Shown here one piece after another: positions 63,601 through 64,000 of a stretch of DNA of 64,000 bases. The notes below the pieces were generated by a model. That model searched no databases, was not told where the DNA came from, and was given only the letters and a program-made list of their open reading frames with translations. This stretch comes from Gemmatimonadota bacterium (GTDB lineage Bacteria; Latescibacterota; UBA2968; UBA8231). Each line of letters begins with the position of its first letter. Within the stretch, counting starts at the first letter, position 1. The stretch lies in the NCBI GenBank assembly GCA_009841115.1, contig VXML01000024.1, positions 66,249 to 130,248 on the forward strand, read 5' to 3'. A program made the position numbers and the translations under genes.

Positions 63601-64000
63601 CTACACCTCTTGTCCCGTGGTAGAATTGACGCGGCGGAAGATGTGGATGAGTCGGTCGCGCGTCTCTTGCGTCAGCGGCGGGCGAGTGAAAGATGCGAGG
63701 TTGGCGTCGAGGTGAGCGGCGTTGCCCGTGCCGGAGAGGACGACGTGGACGCCTGGCTCGTCGCGGCAGAAGCGGTAGGCGGCATCGGGTAGGGATGGGG
63801 CCTCGGCCAATAGGAAGTCGGGGAAGGCATCGAGGCTTCGACCTGAGCTCAGCCGAAGGTCGGCGAGGTCGATTTGCCCCTTTTCGACGAGCGCGTCGGT
63901 GAATGCGCGCAGGTTGTCGGGGTGGCTAAGTGCCTTGCGGACGGCGAACATGATTTGGATGCCGACGTTTTGCGCGATGGCTTGTGCGAAGACGTTGGCG
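63601..64000 (-). CDS. Aldo/keto reductase C-terminal part, truncated by window edge
   Basis: ANVFAQAIAQNVGIQIMFAVRKALSHPDNLRAFTDALVEKGQIDL...LPDAAYRFCRDEPGVHVVLSGTGNAAHLDANL; frame open to window end. Confidence 0.8.
   Translation of the reverse strand, partial: ANVFAQAIAQNVGIQIMFAVRKALSHPDNLRAFTDALVEKGQIDLADLRLSSGRSLDAFPDFLLAEAPSLPDAAYRFCRDEPGVHVVLSGTGNAAHLDANLASFTRPPLTQETRDRLIHIFRRVNSTTGQEV

Noticed and set aside
60858-63802. Integrase-driven genomic island or composite transposon at the AKR repeats
   Set aside because: No integrase, transposase or tRNA seen between or next to the repeats; only the repeat structure itself is claimed.

Overview
The window is a bacterial chromosome segment; gene content suggests an uncultured FCB/PVC-like lineage such as Latescibacterota or Poribacteria, but this is only a guess from memory. 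Most of it encodes capture and catabolism of (probably sulfated) carbohydrates: three Cys-type sulfatases, five sugar ABC transporter modules (including an araFGH-like set and an unusual solute-binding-protein/permease fusion), two paralogous FYYATPENxW multi-TM proteins (DUF6785-like), two CRTAC1/ASPIC-UnbV proteins, TPR lipoproteins, a DUF5107-type protein, a PHP metallohydrolase, PhyH, Gfo/Idh/MocA, a TIM-barrel isomerase, an MBL-cupin fusion and an isochorismatase-like hydrolase. Three paralogous secreted 'DGD-ISEWD' (CBM9/DOMON-like) proteins each end in a strong hairpin and are each followed by a transport or surface module. Positions 33.3-46.0 kb hold a compact run of surface genes: a lipoprotein, three discoidin-like proteins with a TPNGDxxND C-terminus, a predicted beta-barrel, a parvulin and a TPR protein, leading into araFGH. 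Positions 57.9-63.6 kb form an accessory, defence-like island: OLD-like AAA ATPase + DUF4276, a decayed type ISP methylase-like N-terminus, a T5orf172 (GIY-YIG)/cold-shock fusion, a PD-(D/E)XK nuclease, a Phd-XRE regulator and a YgiT-zinc-finger/HEPN-like protein. The last three genes are bracketed by a 176-bp direct repeat derived from the 3' end of an aldo/keto reductase gene. No rRNA, tRNA or CRISPR array was recognised. All family calls come from reading the translations; no searches were run.
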